Part shown: positions 10,201 through 20,882 of the stretch, in pieces
Position numbering within the stretch: the stretch's first letter is position 1
How the letters are laid out: each line of letters starts with the position of its first letter
Source of the DNA: Astrothelium macrocarpum
Taxonomy: Eukaryota; Ascomycota; Dothideomycetes; Trypetheliales; Trypetheliaceae
DNA: 64,000 bases
Reading direction: 5' to 3'
Assembly: GCA_021030915.1 (NCBI GenBank)
Contig: JAGEMR010000014.1
Location: 124,001-188,000, forward strand
Position numbers and translations under genes: made by a program
Notes under the pieces: model-generated
What the model was told of the DNA's origin: nothing
What the model saw: the letters and a program-made list of their open reading frames with translations, nothing else
Database searches by the model: none

Positions 10201-11778
10201 GAGCCGACTGTCTCACGTACCTTCGTTCCAGTACCACTTTTCTTGACAGCTCTCATACCCAGGCCACTTTTTTCACGACCTTCCATCTCGAAGTTGAAGG
10301 TTTCAGAACCAACTGTCGCCAAGCCAATAATTACACAGCCAACAATTCTCGAGTCTGCTGTTCTAGAATCCGCTCCTCCGGAGTTAGCTACTCTAGAATC
10401 AACTGCTTCAGCTCCAGCTGTTTCACAATCGACTAGTCCGGATTTATCTGCTTCTGCGTCAGTCACGTCTACGACAATCTCTCCAGAGCCAACTTCGTCA
10501 CAGCCGATGGTTCCCTTTGCTTTAGTTCCGGAACCTATTGTCCAAGAAGTCTTGATCCCAAAAGCTCTTCTCTCAGAGCCCGTCACTCCAGAGTCGTCTA
10601 GTCCAGAAATAGTCACGGCGCAACCGTCTGCCCCAGAGCTAGAGAAGCCTACAGCTACGGCCCGTCAATCGGCAGATAGTCCAGACACAAATTCAACTCC
10701 ATCACTCGCACCAAGTGCACCTCAGGCTGCAAGGAAGGATGGACCATCATCTCGTCAAGCGGCTCCCAAGGCTGGTACTACTGAATTGACTTCGAGGACC
10801 GCAACTCGATCAGCGCCGGCTCGACCAGTTATAGCCGGCAATTACCTGACTGTGCCGCACATCAGCACGGTAGAGCGCATCGATGGCCAAGAAGACGACT
10901 TGTACCCATCGAGTGGGTTTTACGCGACTCCGAGGCAGATGCCGCTCTTCTACGCCAGCAGTCTACCCGAACGCGAACTCGTTTTACTAGAAACTACTCG
11001 CCAAGCTCCGCCATCACCAGCATCCTCAATCCCACCAGCTCCCCCTCGACCCACCCAGTCTCGCGACCAAGACCCCATCCCCGTCGCTTCTCCCAACTCT
11101 GCCTCCGCATCTCCCGGCCTCGAAGAAGCCTACACCTCCCCAACGCTCCCATCCCCCTCCCCCTCCTCTAACCATCCAACCACAGACTCCGCACCCGCCA
11201 CCCCGCCACCACGCCTCCGCCGCTCCGCCACGACCGCCATCCCCGAGATGCTCGACGCCATCGACGCCGCAGCAGCCTCCATGGGCCTCGATCTCGACGT
11301 ACGCGGCGGCGACGACAGCGGGCAGCTAGACGGGAGCGGCGCGACGCAGGATGCATCGAAGCGGAGTCCCCGAAGAGGCGGGTTGGCTGGCGGCGAGAAG
11401 CCGCTTCCGACGTCGAGTGCTCCGGTAGCGGGTGCGCCCACGACGGGCAGTCAGGGCACGGGGGTGGTGGAGAAGAAGGAGGAGGTGGTGGGAGGGCGTT
11501 GGGAAGATGCTATTCATAGCTGTCACGGGCTGATGCAGGAGCGCGATGGCGTGGGGGAAGGGAGGCATTGGGGGCACGTGGGCCACGATGGGCCGAGGCT
11601 GACGCGGGAGGCTGGTGGTGGCGACAGGTTATGGGGGTATTGGAGGAGTGCGGCTCAGAGCAGTCAGAGTCTGACGCGAGATGAGGCTGCTGGGAATACG
11701 GGGAGAGATGGGTTGGGAGTGCCGTTGGACTTGGTCATGCACTCGAGCACGAGTCCGGATCATGGCAAGCGGATGTGA
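7267..11778 (+). CDS. Giant low-complexity pentapeptide-repeat protein
   Basis: A 1,503-residue frame I cannot assign to a family. Regions in order: an N-terminal ~65 residues with a CTVCSAYFGCF Cys cluster; a Ser/Pro-rich linker; a set of degenerate LRHV repeats (about residues 230-387); a very long region (about 417-1130) of degenerate 5-residue units of the form [SP]-T-E-[QPR]-x; a less repetitive part with GNYLTVPHISTVERIDG and YPSSGFYATPRQMPLFY (about 1190-1245); and a Pro-rich then Gly-rich tail. No membrane segment or signal peptide is evident, and a disordered scaffold is the natural reading. The start is uncertain: 7267 is the first in-frame ATG, but another frame from an ATG at 7295 is open for 66 codons and could be a first exon spliced into this frame. 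Sense DNA flips from C-rich (11030-11230) to G-rich (11330-11780). Confidence 0.6.
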   Translation: MLPNHSKDRDVFEYSVSRNYARLPRFTPDPATTPFCTVCSAYFGCFGSSWSYLVNNINDSDSIDETRCHYSLPQLDGQTGEHKQIEGFPPKYQHSLRVNPFVRRDASGKPLMKHVSPSSESGGQIDVTPTNTSGSKDATEKSQEITAPAEASGLQAKQRLDVDRGSEESHTDPQSGYTTPPLSFGDDDHSSVPAPAPGAQNWDRRTSAVLHSSGCSKCDGKNIGFPGIKEHVHLRHVGNAFSPKRNAPEANEEVYLRHVGFIPPHNPGPSHVDQVIQLRQTDHPAAPPSSPRLQPIDEIRLRRLKTPPSTPKPLRSPPPIEPTAAIIQQAQAEGTVKLRHVYEQTPLKRTDSAPLLNQARLRTTAASVREQIEPPGIERQLPLQHVSKSIELFERGSLDAVAQKVDDMGETVAEGEQSVQEPAEPKSTVAELLDSESSAPPTLLAESDASEPSIAETAILEQAAQSPSILEPSILAPVVSEESNVRRFSEEVVVPGPIATEADSWNQVPAKPIPSQPTISDPTKPEPTISESTEPEPTILESAIPEPVPQGPPVAEKTASELIKAEPAALELVPPEPVPSEPVSLRPLADEAHNDPLTDQRQVEQPPRDQSLVEDLSAEQRPPEQTLPEQFLAEERPRGESLTESFLVPQPPTKRSTLEQASVERTSIAQDPIDQNASEQHQADQLPDEQLSIEEQFLELPPVDQPVSAEFLPLEAGPSESFPVESVPAETDIVESISPGPAPAVPVLTESISSGTIPAGSAFTEATTTEGAPIEASFSELVSGEPNPAELNNVEPASAKSIPTTPVLQEPVNIGPILSEADSARPITAETIPPEPIPNDLGPTEPAAVGSVAVQSTSIEQATTDQASTKQISTEKVPTDDTATEQIPAEQASTKQFPLENAPTEHVSLERVFTEQTSTERIPIEQASTEQLSEQVPTEKAFSRPNVSEPNTPESALPNPAAPGLATSASSAPELTDSEPTVSRTFVPVPLFLTALIPRPLFSRPSISKLKVSEPTVAKPIITQPTILESAVLESAPPELATLESTASAPAVSQSTSPDLSASASVTSTTISPEPTSSQPMVPFALVPEPIVQEVLIPKALLSEPVTPESSSPEIVTAQPSAPELEKPTATARQSADSPDTNSTPSLAPSAPQAARKDGPSSRQAAPKAGTTELTSRTATRSAPARPVIAGNYLTVPHISTVERIDGQEDDLYPSSGFYATPRQMPLFYASSLPERELVLLETTRQAPPSPASSIPPAPPRPTQSRDQDPIPVASPNSASASPGLEEAYTSPTLPSPSPSSNHPTTDSAPATPPPRLRRSATTAIPEMLDAIDAAAASMGLDLDVRGGDDSGQLDGSGATQDASKRSPRRGGLAGGEKPLPTSSAPVAGAPTTGSQGTGVVEKKEEVVGGRWEDAIHSCHGLMQERDGVGEGRHWGHVGHDGPRLTREAGGGDRLWGYWRSAAQSSQSLTRDEAAGNTGRDGLGVPLDLVMHSSTSPDHGKRM
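7954..8427 (+). repeat. Six degenerate xLRHV protein repeats
   Basis: Within the giant repeat protein six short motifs recur at irregular spacing (about 20-45 residues): VHLRHVGNAFSP, VYLRHVGFIPPH, VIQLRQTDHPAAPP, EIRLRRLKTPPSTP, VKLRHVYEQTPL and RQLPLQHVSKSIE. Each is a hydrophobic-x-Leu-Arg/Gln-His/Arg-Val/Leu core, usually preceded by acidic or helical residues and followed by Pro. They differ from the downstream pentapeptide array. Confidence 0.6.
8519..10650 (+). repeat. 15-bp-period minisatellite coding [ST]E[QP] pentapeptides
   Basis: About 2.1 kb of DNA reads as degenerate five-codon units, clearest at 9830-10080 (STKQI, STEKV, TEQIP, AEQAS, TERIP, IEQAS). Upstream the units are of SEPxx type and in 9080-9370 of EQxxx type. 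Units have diverged by point changes but the 15-nt phase and the reading frame hold. The first 65% of the array is rich in Pro and Ser, and its centre in Gln and Thr. Confidence 0.8.
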
Positions 11779-14399
11779 GAACTACTGGCAAGTGGATTTA
11801 GGTTTCAAACGGTGGGATTCCTTTGGCAAGAGATGGTGGGAAAGATGATGACTTGGGTGAGATGTCGAAGAATAGGTAAATTCTTGGTTGGGTAGCTAGG
11901 CTTGTCGCTCCTGCATGATCTATAAAAATTCCTACGATTTTCTTATTTCAAGATTGGGACTTGACATTGAGGCTCAGAAAATAGAGCACAGTTTCTGACT
12001 TACCTAATCAGGCATTCTAAATCTCACGATAGCGGTCCGTGCAGTAGGAGCTCTCAAGGGTGGCGTCTCGAGCACTCTGCGCTGACGCTAAAATTGCTGT
12101 GAAGACGCCTCATCCATGGAACTCACCGCTACCCAATGTCCCCCAAGACTTGCAACTTCGGCTGAAAATTCCTCCCGCCTCCCTGCTTTCTCTCTCTCTC
12201 TCGCTTCTGCAACTGCGACGGGATCCAAAGCAAATCTGCACGTCGGCCTTGGGGAAAGGTGGGGTCAAAAGCTGTTGCTTCATCCTTCCCTTTTTTTTTT
12301 TTCTCCTCCTCTGCATCTCGACCCCCCACCAAGGATCCCCGCTAAAAGAGAGATCACCATTGCTTCACGCATGTCCATTGGTATAGAATACATTTTTTTA
12401 GGCGCGTTTCTTCCCATGCAGTTGGTAGCAAAACAGCACGGAGCAGATCCCGCGTTGGGGAATTTGAGAGTTTGATCTCAAGCGGTGTGCGTGAGAAGGA
12501 TGAAAGATGCACCAGAGAGTCTCAGCCTCTCCCTTTCTTTGCGGGCGGCTGCATCCTCAGAATCTGTTCACTGCAGAGACGGTTTTCGTATGCGCGGAGA
12601 GGATTACTGCCGTGAAGTGCAGCATGGGGGAGTGGTGCAATTGGTAGGAATACATGAAGATGATTAGTGGGACCCTTTGGCAAGAGTAATTTGCGGCGAG
12701 CTTATCTCTTCTGCTGGGTCGGAGTCAAGACCGACTCCACGCTATTTTGGACAAGGGTCCAAATGCTGATTCACCTCATGTTTCTCTTGGTTATTTATTT
12801 CCGCCCCGCAATCGCGGGTGTAGAGACATCCAGAGCGCGCTTACCGCTATCAACAGCTTGCTGCTCGTGGTCCTCCAGCTTGGCTGTTCAAAGGCCAGGC
12901 TTGGCAAGGAATATCAGACTATGCATCATTGTGCACTATATGTGCAAGCCTGATCCTTCGTTCATAGGTGCGGAAAGCTGCATGAAGAGGCGACCGTAGC
13001 GTAACGTAGTGGGGTACGATGAGGCTGGTCGGATGCAGGAGCTCTTAGTATGGCTCGAGTATGGCTTCATGTGATTGTCAAACCCTTCCGCACAGCTACG
13101 CATTTTCCTTATATCCGTTTTCTAGGTTTGAATTTAGATCGAGCACAGCGCATTTTCTGCGTGGCAGGGTTCTGATGAAGAAAGTTCCCACAGGTAGAGT
13201 ACTCTCCGTCTCAAAGTCTGGTAGTCGCAATTTTTGTATTGGTTCTTGGCAGGGAAGAAGAAAATCACCACAGGCCCGTATTGCATGTCCTTGGCAGTTT
13301 GGCACCTGACCGCTTCTGACCTCAGCAAAGTCCCAGCAGCGAGAAGGGCCCCTTGTGGCTGTCAAGTCAGTCTCGGGGCTAGCTCCTGCCACAGATGGTG
13401 TAGGAAGTCGGTCATCCAACGCAAGCGTGATGGTGCACTAACGAATGGCGCGAATGATGAAAGACGCGTCCAGTGAGTAGCACTCAGTCGTTCACGTTTG
13501 CAAGATGAGGATCATCTCGGAGGAGTACTATGTATCCTGGTGGAGGGCCAGTGTGGGCAGATGATTGGCAACGGTAAGCGCATGAGCATGGAAGCAACGG
13601 ACTCGTCCCGTTGATTGGAGGCGGCATCTTTGATTACCTGCATTCGAGCGGACGCATGGTTAACCCTAAAGAAGGCGGCGTTGAAATGGAGACCCCTACA
13701 CCCCCCTAGATACAGTAGATATCCGGCAAGAGGCCAGACTACCCGGGGGGGACCCCTCCTCTCCCAGCGCTAAGCAGTTCCCTGGAGATGCCATCCCACC
13801 TCAACCCTCATTGTACACATCAGCATCTTCGATGCGCTCCCGGTTCTCGAGTTCAAGTTGAGTTGCAAGACCTCATAATCTCGGTCTCATCTCCCGCCGC
13901 TTTCCTATTGGTCTCTCATGTCTGCCTGAGCTCGATTTGTTTGTCTCGCATGCGCCTGCTGGGTGGCGTTCGAGGCTAGTTTCTCCAGCTGCCTGCACAT
14001 ATCTGCAACTTGCAGATGACCCTGCTCAGGCTTCCCGCTCAAACGATACAAGTGGATCCCCTCGAATTCACCAATACCAAATTTTCTGCTTGTCCTTGTT
14101 GCGCCTCACCTCTCCAAGTGCTTCATTTGTGAATTTCAGGGAGGTCAATTTCGTTTTCTTTTCTTTGGGACGTGACGTCTCCGGAGCTTGGTCGCACATT
14201 AGCTTGTGGTGACTGTTCTTTTGTGAGTGTACCTAGACGTGGTCACAGCCATAGTGTTGACTGATTTCGAAGTCTGTTGTATATTAGAAGAACCACGTGT
14301 ATTCAGGTTCTCTTTTCCTGATCGCCTGCCCCTTTGACGTCCTGCAACGCCGAGACAGTGACAGCGCCAGATCCATGGCAAGAGGACACACTTGAAATC
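11779..14399. other. Long intergenic/5' leader region
   Basis: 2.6 kb without a supported gene. It contains a (TC)n stretch at about 12187-12203, a poly-T run at 12291-12302 and several short unrelated frames. The last few hundred bases are CT-rich and probably belong to the promoter and leader of the LRR gene. The LRR frame is open without an ATG from about 14334 to 14400, so a small upstream exon cannot be excluded. Confidence 0.4.
12187..12302. repeat. CT microsatellite and poly-T tract
   Basis: A run of alternating TC (about 12187-12203) followed 90 bp later by twelve T residues (12291-12302). These are simple repeats of the sort found in fungal promoters; no specific role can be assigned. 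Confidence 0.6.
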
Positions 14400-16778
14400 A
14401 TGAGTACAGAAGATGGGCAAGCCTTTGTGAAGAATCTTGCATACTTTGTTCGCACGCATGAGAAGGCATTAGCAAATGCACTACAGCTTTCCAAACAATC
14501 TTCAAAACAGACATCGAAGCATGCGTCGCCCGCATCTGGAGCTGGCACGCTTGCTGCCTTCAGCTTCCCTTCACAAAGTATCAAGCCGGCGAAGATGACT
14601 CTTACACCACATCACTTGTATTACCTGCTTTCGCGCTTCGAGGAGATGGGCATCTCAGTAGGGCCAATGAATGTGCGATTAGAAAATATACATGCAGATC
14701 TCGGACCCACAAACTATGTTTCCTTTTTAGGCGGAGGACACAAACCAAAAGGTCAAGCTTCCGATCGAGACTCGATTCACTCCATCTCTAGCGTGCGCAG
14801 TGTAATGTCTGGCATGTCTGCACTATGGTCCAACCTTGGTCTCACGTCAAGCTCAGCTGCCAAGCAAGAGAAGCAGAAGTTGGCGCTCCAAGAAGATCTA
14901 AAGTACCTATATTCTGCTTTCACAAAGATACCGTGCTTGCGACTCTGTCCCGATAATAAGGCTCGTCTCATTGCGGGTTATGAGGAATTCCCCTTTGATT
15001 CAGCAGTCCCTCTCTATGCCTTTAAGAATATTAGCTCGCTTGAGATTTGTGATCTAGACTTTCGTCAAGTTTTTGGATGGGACAGATTGGCAGAACAGCT
15101 TCGCAGCTTGACCATCAAAAGGGGCTCTGTGGATGACCCAGCCGACGTATTGGCGAATATAGTACTAGATGATATGGATAGGCGGAGAAGACGTTCGGCC
15201 AAATCCCCGTCTTCTGCAACTCTTCCGTGGCCTGCTCCCAGTCCTGGACTGAAAACTCCGGACTCTTTGGCCTCATCGTTTGCGCCGGAATCATCTTTTG
15301 CTCTCGATAGACGGGTCTCAGCCAGTAGTCCCAAAGGCGTTCACTTGGTACGTTCGGGCTCTGTAGGTTCGCAGACCACCAAACCGACTACGCGCCGACG
15401 ACAAAAGAGTCATTCACCACATCGACCGTCCAGCTCTAGACTTGGCTCTGCAAATAGCCAACTCGGCGGATCGTCAAAAATCCGGCGAGAGTCTGGAAGC
15501 TCAGGTTCAAGTAGAGCAAGCACCCCACGTACAAGCTCAACAAACCTCCTCCTGAATGTCCTTCCTGCAAACAAATGGCGATTCTTGCGTCATCTCAGCT
15601 TGGCAGATAATGGCATGACTACACTCTCTTCGCTAAGTCTATGGCCCATATGCAATACTTTGCAATCATTTGATCTTTCCTCGAACCACTTTGGTGAGAT
15701 CCCTGATAGCCTGGCATCCTTGACATCACTTACGGCTTTGAATCTATCCAATTGTATGATAGGCTCTCTACATTCACTAACGAGGAGCTCGTTGCCTGCA
15801 ATCACTACACTGAATCTTCGTGCTAACCGTCTTTCGTCCATTGTTGGCATTGAGGGTCTACTTGCTCTTGAAAGGCTTGACTTGAGAGACAACAAGATTA
15901 CCGACCCAGATGAGCTGGCACGTGTGACGTCTTTGCCGAATATTCGAGAGATTTATGTGGCCAAAAACCCTTTTACAAAGACACATAGCAATTTCAGGGT
16001 GACCATCTTTAATCTATTCCGAAAGGTGCCTGGTAGAACGGAGGATGTTCTTATTGATACGACTGGACCCAGTTACTCTGAACGTAAGCAACTCGTAGAC
16101 CGCGTTCCTGAGCCATCAAGTGTCCCAGTAGTCAAGTTCCAACAAGAGGAGGATCCTCCTTCTACACCTTCCCAGGCAAAGAGAGTAGAAACTAACGCTG
16201 ACAACAACGTTGGCGACAACGTAACTCAACAATCTTTACCAAAACAAGATCAAGAAGAAGTAAAAGGAGCCTATGGAGCCAACACACAACGCCGACGCAG
16301 AGCACCCCGGAGGAGAATCGTGGAGCTCTCGTCGAGTGAGAGCTGGCAAAAGTCACGCTCTGACTCTCTTGATGTGAAACCAAATCCACCAACGGAATCT
16401 GATGGAGCCAAGGGCAATGGGTCTCCCGTGCAAGGAGAAGCTGTAACAGAGCAGAAGCACGATAGCAATATGATACCACATCTATCACTCGATGGCGCTA
16501 TCTTGGCGTCATCTGACATGATGAAGGCAAACGGATCTGCTGAAATACCAAGAGAAGAATTTAGCGGTTCGAACTTGACCGGCGAAGCATATAGAAAGAA
16601 GATAGAAGCACTTCGGAATGACCTTGGCAATACATGGCTCAGCGCGCTCGATGATGACGACTGGACCAGTCAAAGGTCTTCCAGTCAACTTCGAGAAAAG
16701 GATCTTGGTGCGGCAACATTAAGGCCTCGCCTTGAGGGAAGAAGTTTGAGCCAGGGAATTGCGTCCGGGATGAAATGA
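14400..16778 (+). CDS. Leucine-rich-repeat protein, STK11IP/LIP1-like
   Basis: A 792-residue single-exon frame starting MSTEDGQAFVKNLA. The N-terminal ~275 residues carry the pattern I associate with fungal homologues of the LKB1-interacting protein STK11IP: a helical start (NLAYFVRTHEKALANALQL), LTPHHLYYLLSRFEE, LKYLYSAFTKIPCLRL, then FPFDSAVPLYAFKNISSLEI and LAEQLRSLTIKRG. A Ser-rich disordered insert (about 280-385) precedes leucine-rich repeats at about 395-525 (LSLADNGMTTL, FDLSSNHFGEIP, LNLSNCMIGSL, LNLRANRLSSI, LDLRDNKI, IYVAKNPF). The C-terminal 250 residues are disordered, ending in a Trp-containing acidic motif (NTWLSALDDDDWTSQ). Role inferred: scaffold at the vesicle or endosome surface. 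14400 is the first ATG in frame. Confidence 0.75.
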   Translation: MSTEDGQAFVKNLAYFVRTHEKALANALQLSKQSSKQTSKHASPASGAGTLAAFSFPSQSIKPAKMTLTPHHLYYLLSRFEEMGISVGPMNVRLENIHADLGPTNYVSFLGGGHKPKGQASDRDSIHSISSVRSVMSGMSALWSNLGLTSSSAAKQEKQKLALQEDLKYLYSAFTKIPCLRLCPDNKARLIAGYEEFPFDSAVPLYAFKNISSLEICDLDFRQVFGWDRLAEQLRSLTIKRGSVDDPADVLANIVLDDMDRRRRRSAKSPSSATLPWPAPSPGLKTPDSLASSFAPESSFALDRRVSASSPKGVHLVRSGSVGSQTTKPTTRRRQKSHSPHRPSSSRLGSANSQLGGSSKIRRESGSSGSSRASTPRTSSTNLLLNVLPANKWRFLRHLSLADNGMTTLSSLSLWPICNTLQSFDLSSNHFGEIPDSLASLTSLTALNLSNCMIGSLHSLTRSSLPAITTLNLRANRLSSIVGIEGLLALERLDLRDNKITDPDELARVTSLPNIREIYVAKNPFTKTHSNFRVTIFNLFRKVPGRTEDVLIDTTGPSYSERKQLVDRVPEPSSVPVVKFQQEEDPPSTPSQAKRVETNADNNVGDNVTQQSLPKQDQEEVKGAYGANTQRRRRAPRRRIVELSSSESWQKSRSDSLDVKPNPPTESDGAKGNGSPVQGEAVTEQKHDSNMIPHLSLDGAILASSDMMKANGSAEIPREEFSGSNLTGEAYRKKIEALRNDLGNTWLSALDDDDWTSQRSSSQLREKDLGAATLRPRLEGRSLSQGIASGMK

Positions 16779-18319
16779 AATGAAATTCTTAGAGTCTGTG
16801 TGGAAAAGGAAGGGAGACTTAGTATCGATTAGATGGTTTTGGTTTCTTTACACATTCTGTATGCATATTTTGCCTGGCGTCTTTCTTTGACCTTTTTTCT
16901 TGTATAGATGCTTGCTCTTTCAGCGCGTCTTTTGGGATACCCTGTTTACTTTGGCGGCTCTTACTCTTTTCAATATCTCATTCTGCCTTTTAGACGATGG
17001 ATGCTTGGCGGCGGCTAATGTGTGCATATATATTTGGCGTTGTCGATACTTTCTGCTCCTGTCTTTCTTTTCTCCGTTTTACATCTCCTCTTGGACATGA
17101 AGTCTTATGGTGGTATGAATCAAATGACCCAACATTGCAGGGTTTGGATAGGCAGAGACAGTGATATGAAGATTGATGCTTTCGATCATGTTCTGACAAG
17201 TGATGTTTGAATGTGCAATTAGAGTTCTGTCATAGGCACGAGACACGCGCGTAATGTGACCAGGATGCTCATGGTATAATCTGCTATCGGTTTCAAGACT
17301 TGGATCCAATCCAAACAAGCTAGCCTGTCCGTATGTGTAAAAACACTTGTCGGAATTACGTGATCCTTTGCGATTGGGGAGAGCAATAGTAACTAATAGG
17401 GTTCACCTTACCAAGGGTCCCGTTCAAGTGACCGTGGCGTTGACAAAGTTTCGAAAGACTGAACTGTCTTCATCTTTAATCTATCCATGCCCATCTGACG
17501 GGCCAGTCTCGGATTCGCACAACGAGCGTGCAGTAGAGGAGTCATTGGATGAAGGAGAATCGGCACATTCCTGGTGTTGCACACTGAATCGCGGCGCTTC
17601 CGAATCGGGCCTGAACCAACGGACCGGCTGTTCGCTCACGCTGAAACAAAACTTCGCCGCCACAACCTCGACTTATCAGCCTGCCTCGTACTCTGTGCCA
17701 GCTACTCCACACGTCCCACATTTCAACTCTGCCAGACTCTGCACTTTGCTGATCATCAATCGCCAACCTTGTGCTTGCCGAACGCGGCGAACAGAGACTT
17801 GTCCTGCCTCGTTACGTCGTCTCCAGCTTCGGGCCAGCAATACACATCGACTGCAACGTCCCACTGCCCGACCACGCACACCTCATAGCGAGCAGGTTTA
17901 TTCTTGTGCTCTTTATTTGGTTCAACACCTAAATATCCGATACCAAATCTTTCTAGCTACCGTTTGAGTCGCGTGTGATCCGGCTGCGCCTCTGTGCGTT
18001 TTTGAGGGGTGTTTCCGCCCTGCAAATTCACTCTACATCTGGTAACCACGAAAACACGCACGCGACTGGGCCAAAACAAAGAAAAACACCGCTCGTCTAG
18101 CCATTTCGGCCTCGCGGCTTCAGTCGGTACGTATTGGGCCCAGCACCACTGATCCGACTTTCCGAGCCTCCTTTTGAACTATCCATTATCCTTACTGACA
18201 CTCAGCACCTTTAGTAGCCTCCATAGATTCATAGACGTCGGCCCTGGGGGCACTCTCCAACGAACATTGCTTGTACACTTGAGCCCAAAAAACTACAACG
18301 AGAATAGTGAACGCCAGCA
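16779..18319. other. Intergenic; 3' flank of LRR gene and PP1 promoter/leader
   Basis: 1.5 kb. A + strand frame at 17347-17967 stays open for about 200 codons but lacks family resemblance and a good start, so I did not call it. The final ~350 bases look like a CT- and CA-rich 5' leader of the phosphatase gene, possibly with an untranslated intron. Confidence 0.4.
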
Positions 18320-19609
18320 ATGGCGGAAAATGACGTGGATTTGGATTCCATCATCGACAGGCTGTTAGAGGTTCGTGGCAGCAGGCCTGGAAAGCAGGTA
18401 CAATTGCTCGAGACGGAAATCCGTTATCTCTGCACCAAGGCGAGGGAAATTTTCATTTCTCAGCCTATTCTCCTGGAGCTTGAGGCCCCTATAAAGGTAC
18501 GTCATCATACATGAAATTTTAGCAATCCTTTGCCGATCCCAAAGGCCGTTTGAGCTGGAAACAATGCTAATAACAAGACTAGATCTGTGGTGATATCCAC
18601 GGTCAATACTATGACCTGTTGCGTTTGTTTGAGTATGGCGGTTTCCCCCCAGAGGCAAACTACCTCTTCCTTGGTGACTACGTCGATCGCGGCAAACAAT
18701 CCTTGGAAACCATTTGCCTGCTCTTAGCCTATAAAATCAAGTACCCTGAGAACTTTTTTGTCCTCCGCGGAAATCACGAATGTGCATCGATCAACCGTAT
18801 ATACGGTTTCTACGACGAATGCAAGAGGAGGTACAACATCAAACTGTGGAAGACTTTCACAGACTGCTTCAATTGTCTCCCAATCGCAGCCATCATTGAT
18901 GAAAAGATCTTCACTATGCATGGAGGTCTGAGTCCGGATCTGAACTCTATGGAGCAGATCCGTCGCGTCATGCGGCCCACTGATGTAAGTTTATCCCGCA
19001 ATCCAAACAATATTTTCTGTTTTACTACGCACTGCGCAACGCCCATTTGGGCATGAATTGCGATCCGCTAACAACCATCAATCTAGATTCCTGACTGTGG
19101 CTTGCTCTGCGACTTGCTCTGGTCAGATCCTGACAAGGACATCACAGGGTGGAGCGAAAACGATCGAGGCGTGTCTTTCACCTTTGGTCCTGATGTTGTC
19201 TCGCGGTTCTTGCAAAAGCATGACATGGACCTCATCTGTCGTGCTCACCAGGTCGTAGAAGATGGATACGAGTTCTTTTCTAAGAGACAGCTCGTCACCC
19301 TTTTTAGTGCACCCAATTACTGCGGCGAATTCGACAATGCGGGCGCCATGATGAGCGTTGATGAGAGCTTGCTATGTTCGTTCCAGGTGAGTTTTGAATC
19401 CCTACACCATCAAATATTCCAAATGTTTTCCATTACAAATCCTCCATCAATCGCCTTCGAACTCATTGATAAACCATGATACTAATCTACATCAACTCCA
19501 ACAGATTCTAAAGCCCGCGGAGAAGAAACAAAAGTACGCCCCCAGTCTCCTCGGTGGAGGCTCTGCCAGATCCACCTCTTCGTCCCCTCGCTCCAAGAAG
19601 TCCATGTAA
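18320..19609 (+). CDS. bimG/GLC7: Protein phosphatase 1 catalytic subunit
   Basis: Catalytic subunit of type 1 Ser/Thr phosphatase, acting with many targeting subunits in mitosis, glycogen metabolism and morphogenesis. Four exons: 18320-18496, 18583-18984, 19087-19386, 19505-19609, giving 327 residues. All metal-site motifs are intact: GDIHGQ, GDYVDRGKQS, RGNHECASINRIYGFYDEC, HGGLSPDL, the RAHQVVEDGYEF segment and SAPNYCGEFDNAGAMM. The core is near-invariant with other eukaryotic PP1 proteins through LLCSFQILKPAEKKQK. The tail after that (YAPSLLGGGSARSTSSSPRSKKSM in outline) is Ser-rich and specific to this lineage, and lacks a clear TPPR inhibitory phosphosite as in animal PP1. Branch points (GCTAATAAC) are visible in intron 1. 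Confidence 0.97.
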
Positions 19610-20882
19610 ACGTCACAGATTACCAACATTTATTCCTTTTCTGCAGCAGGTTCGGCCGAACAAGATAAACTCTGTCTATCCCCTCGCTACCCACCCGAAT
19701 CGAGAGTAATCTGTCAATCAACACATAACAATCCGCACACGTTGTCTCGATCGCCCTCCGATCCCCCCGTTTTCGGCCAAAGCTATTCGAACCTTCGTTT
19801 CCTGCGAACCCCCCGTTCTCTAATTTTCCCACGCTTGGCCGTAACTAGGCGCGAGTATCCATTGACAATCCCTATTGATTCTGTGGGGTTTTAATAACAT
19901 GTCCTCAGCAACACATTAGTATCCGGTGCCGCATGGTAGCTTTTGCCCTTCATTTTTCTTCTCGGTCGGAAACCAGGCGGTTAGATATGGGTGGGAGCGG
20001 CTCTACCGGCGGGATGGTATGGTTAAAGATGGGACAATGGGGGTTTCTCTAACTTGTATGATGACATTGCTGTTTGTGGCTTTTTATTCTACCTACCTTT
20101 CATTTTCGGCGGGCAACTGATGATGATGGATGATGATGGGGGAAAGCAAGGGTAGATAACGTGGATGTCTCTTCTTGTTGTTGACTCGTTTCTCATGGTA
20201 GCATGCCGGGTATTGGTTGGCGAGGGGATTACAGATGGACGGAGACTTCGGTTTGTGTGCGGCTATTACTCAATTTGAATTCTTTTTTTCCCTCGATGTT
20301 GCTCATCATTGTTTGCTCTTTGCGTGTGCACCGTGATTGTGTTTTTTTCCCTTCGTCAGATAATCCGGTTCATTTTGGCAAAGAAGTGGACCCAGTTATC
20401 AAGTTGCGAGTGAGTGAGTGCGGGTGACGTTGGAAGTTCATACAAGGTCTCTGTAATACCATCCCCAAAAGTGGTCTTTTCTTATTGCTGATCCTTTCAT
20501 CTACTATCAAAGTCAAATACTATACCAAAAAAACATTAATTCCCTCCAAATACAGACTACATCCAAAATCTCAAAAATCTCGACTTACAGTACATTATGA
20601 GCATCATCTCAAAAGAAAGAAGGACACTTTTAAGCAAACAGGACTTTAGAGATCCAAAGATGAATGTCATACTCTAAAAAGCTAACCGTACAAAGAGATT
20701 TCTGAAAGGTCGAGCTCTTCGACAAAATGCTTAGCCCAAGACACGTCCTAGAACAAACCAACCAAATCCATCAACCTTCCTCCACACTAACCCGTACACC
20801 GCATCCACAAGACCCCTGATCAGACACAAATCCCCATTCCCCACTCCCTATTCCCCATTTCCCATCCTCCAACAACCCCAAA
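19610..20882. other. Convergent intergenic region
   Basis: 1.27 kb between PP1 (+) and an orphan (-), both ending here. It contains the PP1 3' untranslated region, a short TGATGATGG repeat near 20120-20140, T-rich stretches and an AT-rich stretch around 20460-20700. No gene or RNA is recognised. Confidence 0.45.

Noticed and set aside
9861..10616. 251-codon minus-strand frame across the repeat protein
   Set aside because: Mirror image of the 15-bp repeat: its Gly/Ser/Val periodicity follows from the sense repeat, and it has no independent features.
17347..17967. 206-codon + frame upstream of PP1
   Set aside because: No ATG at its start and no family resemblance; it lies where the PP1 promoter and leader are expected.
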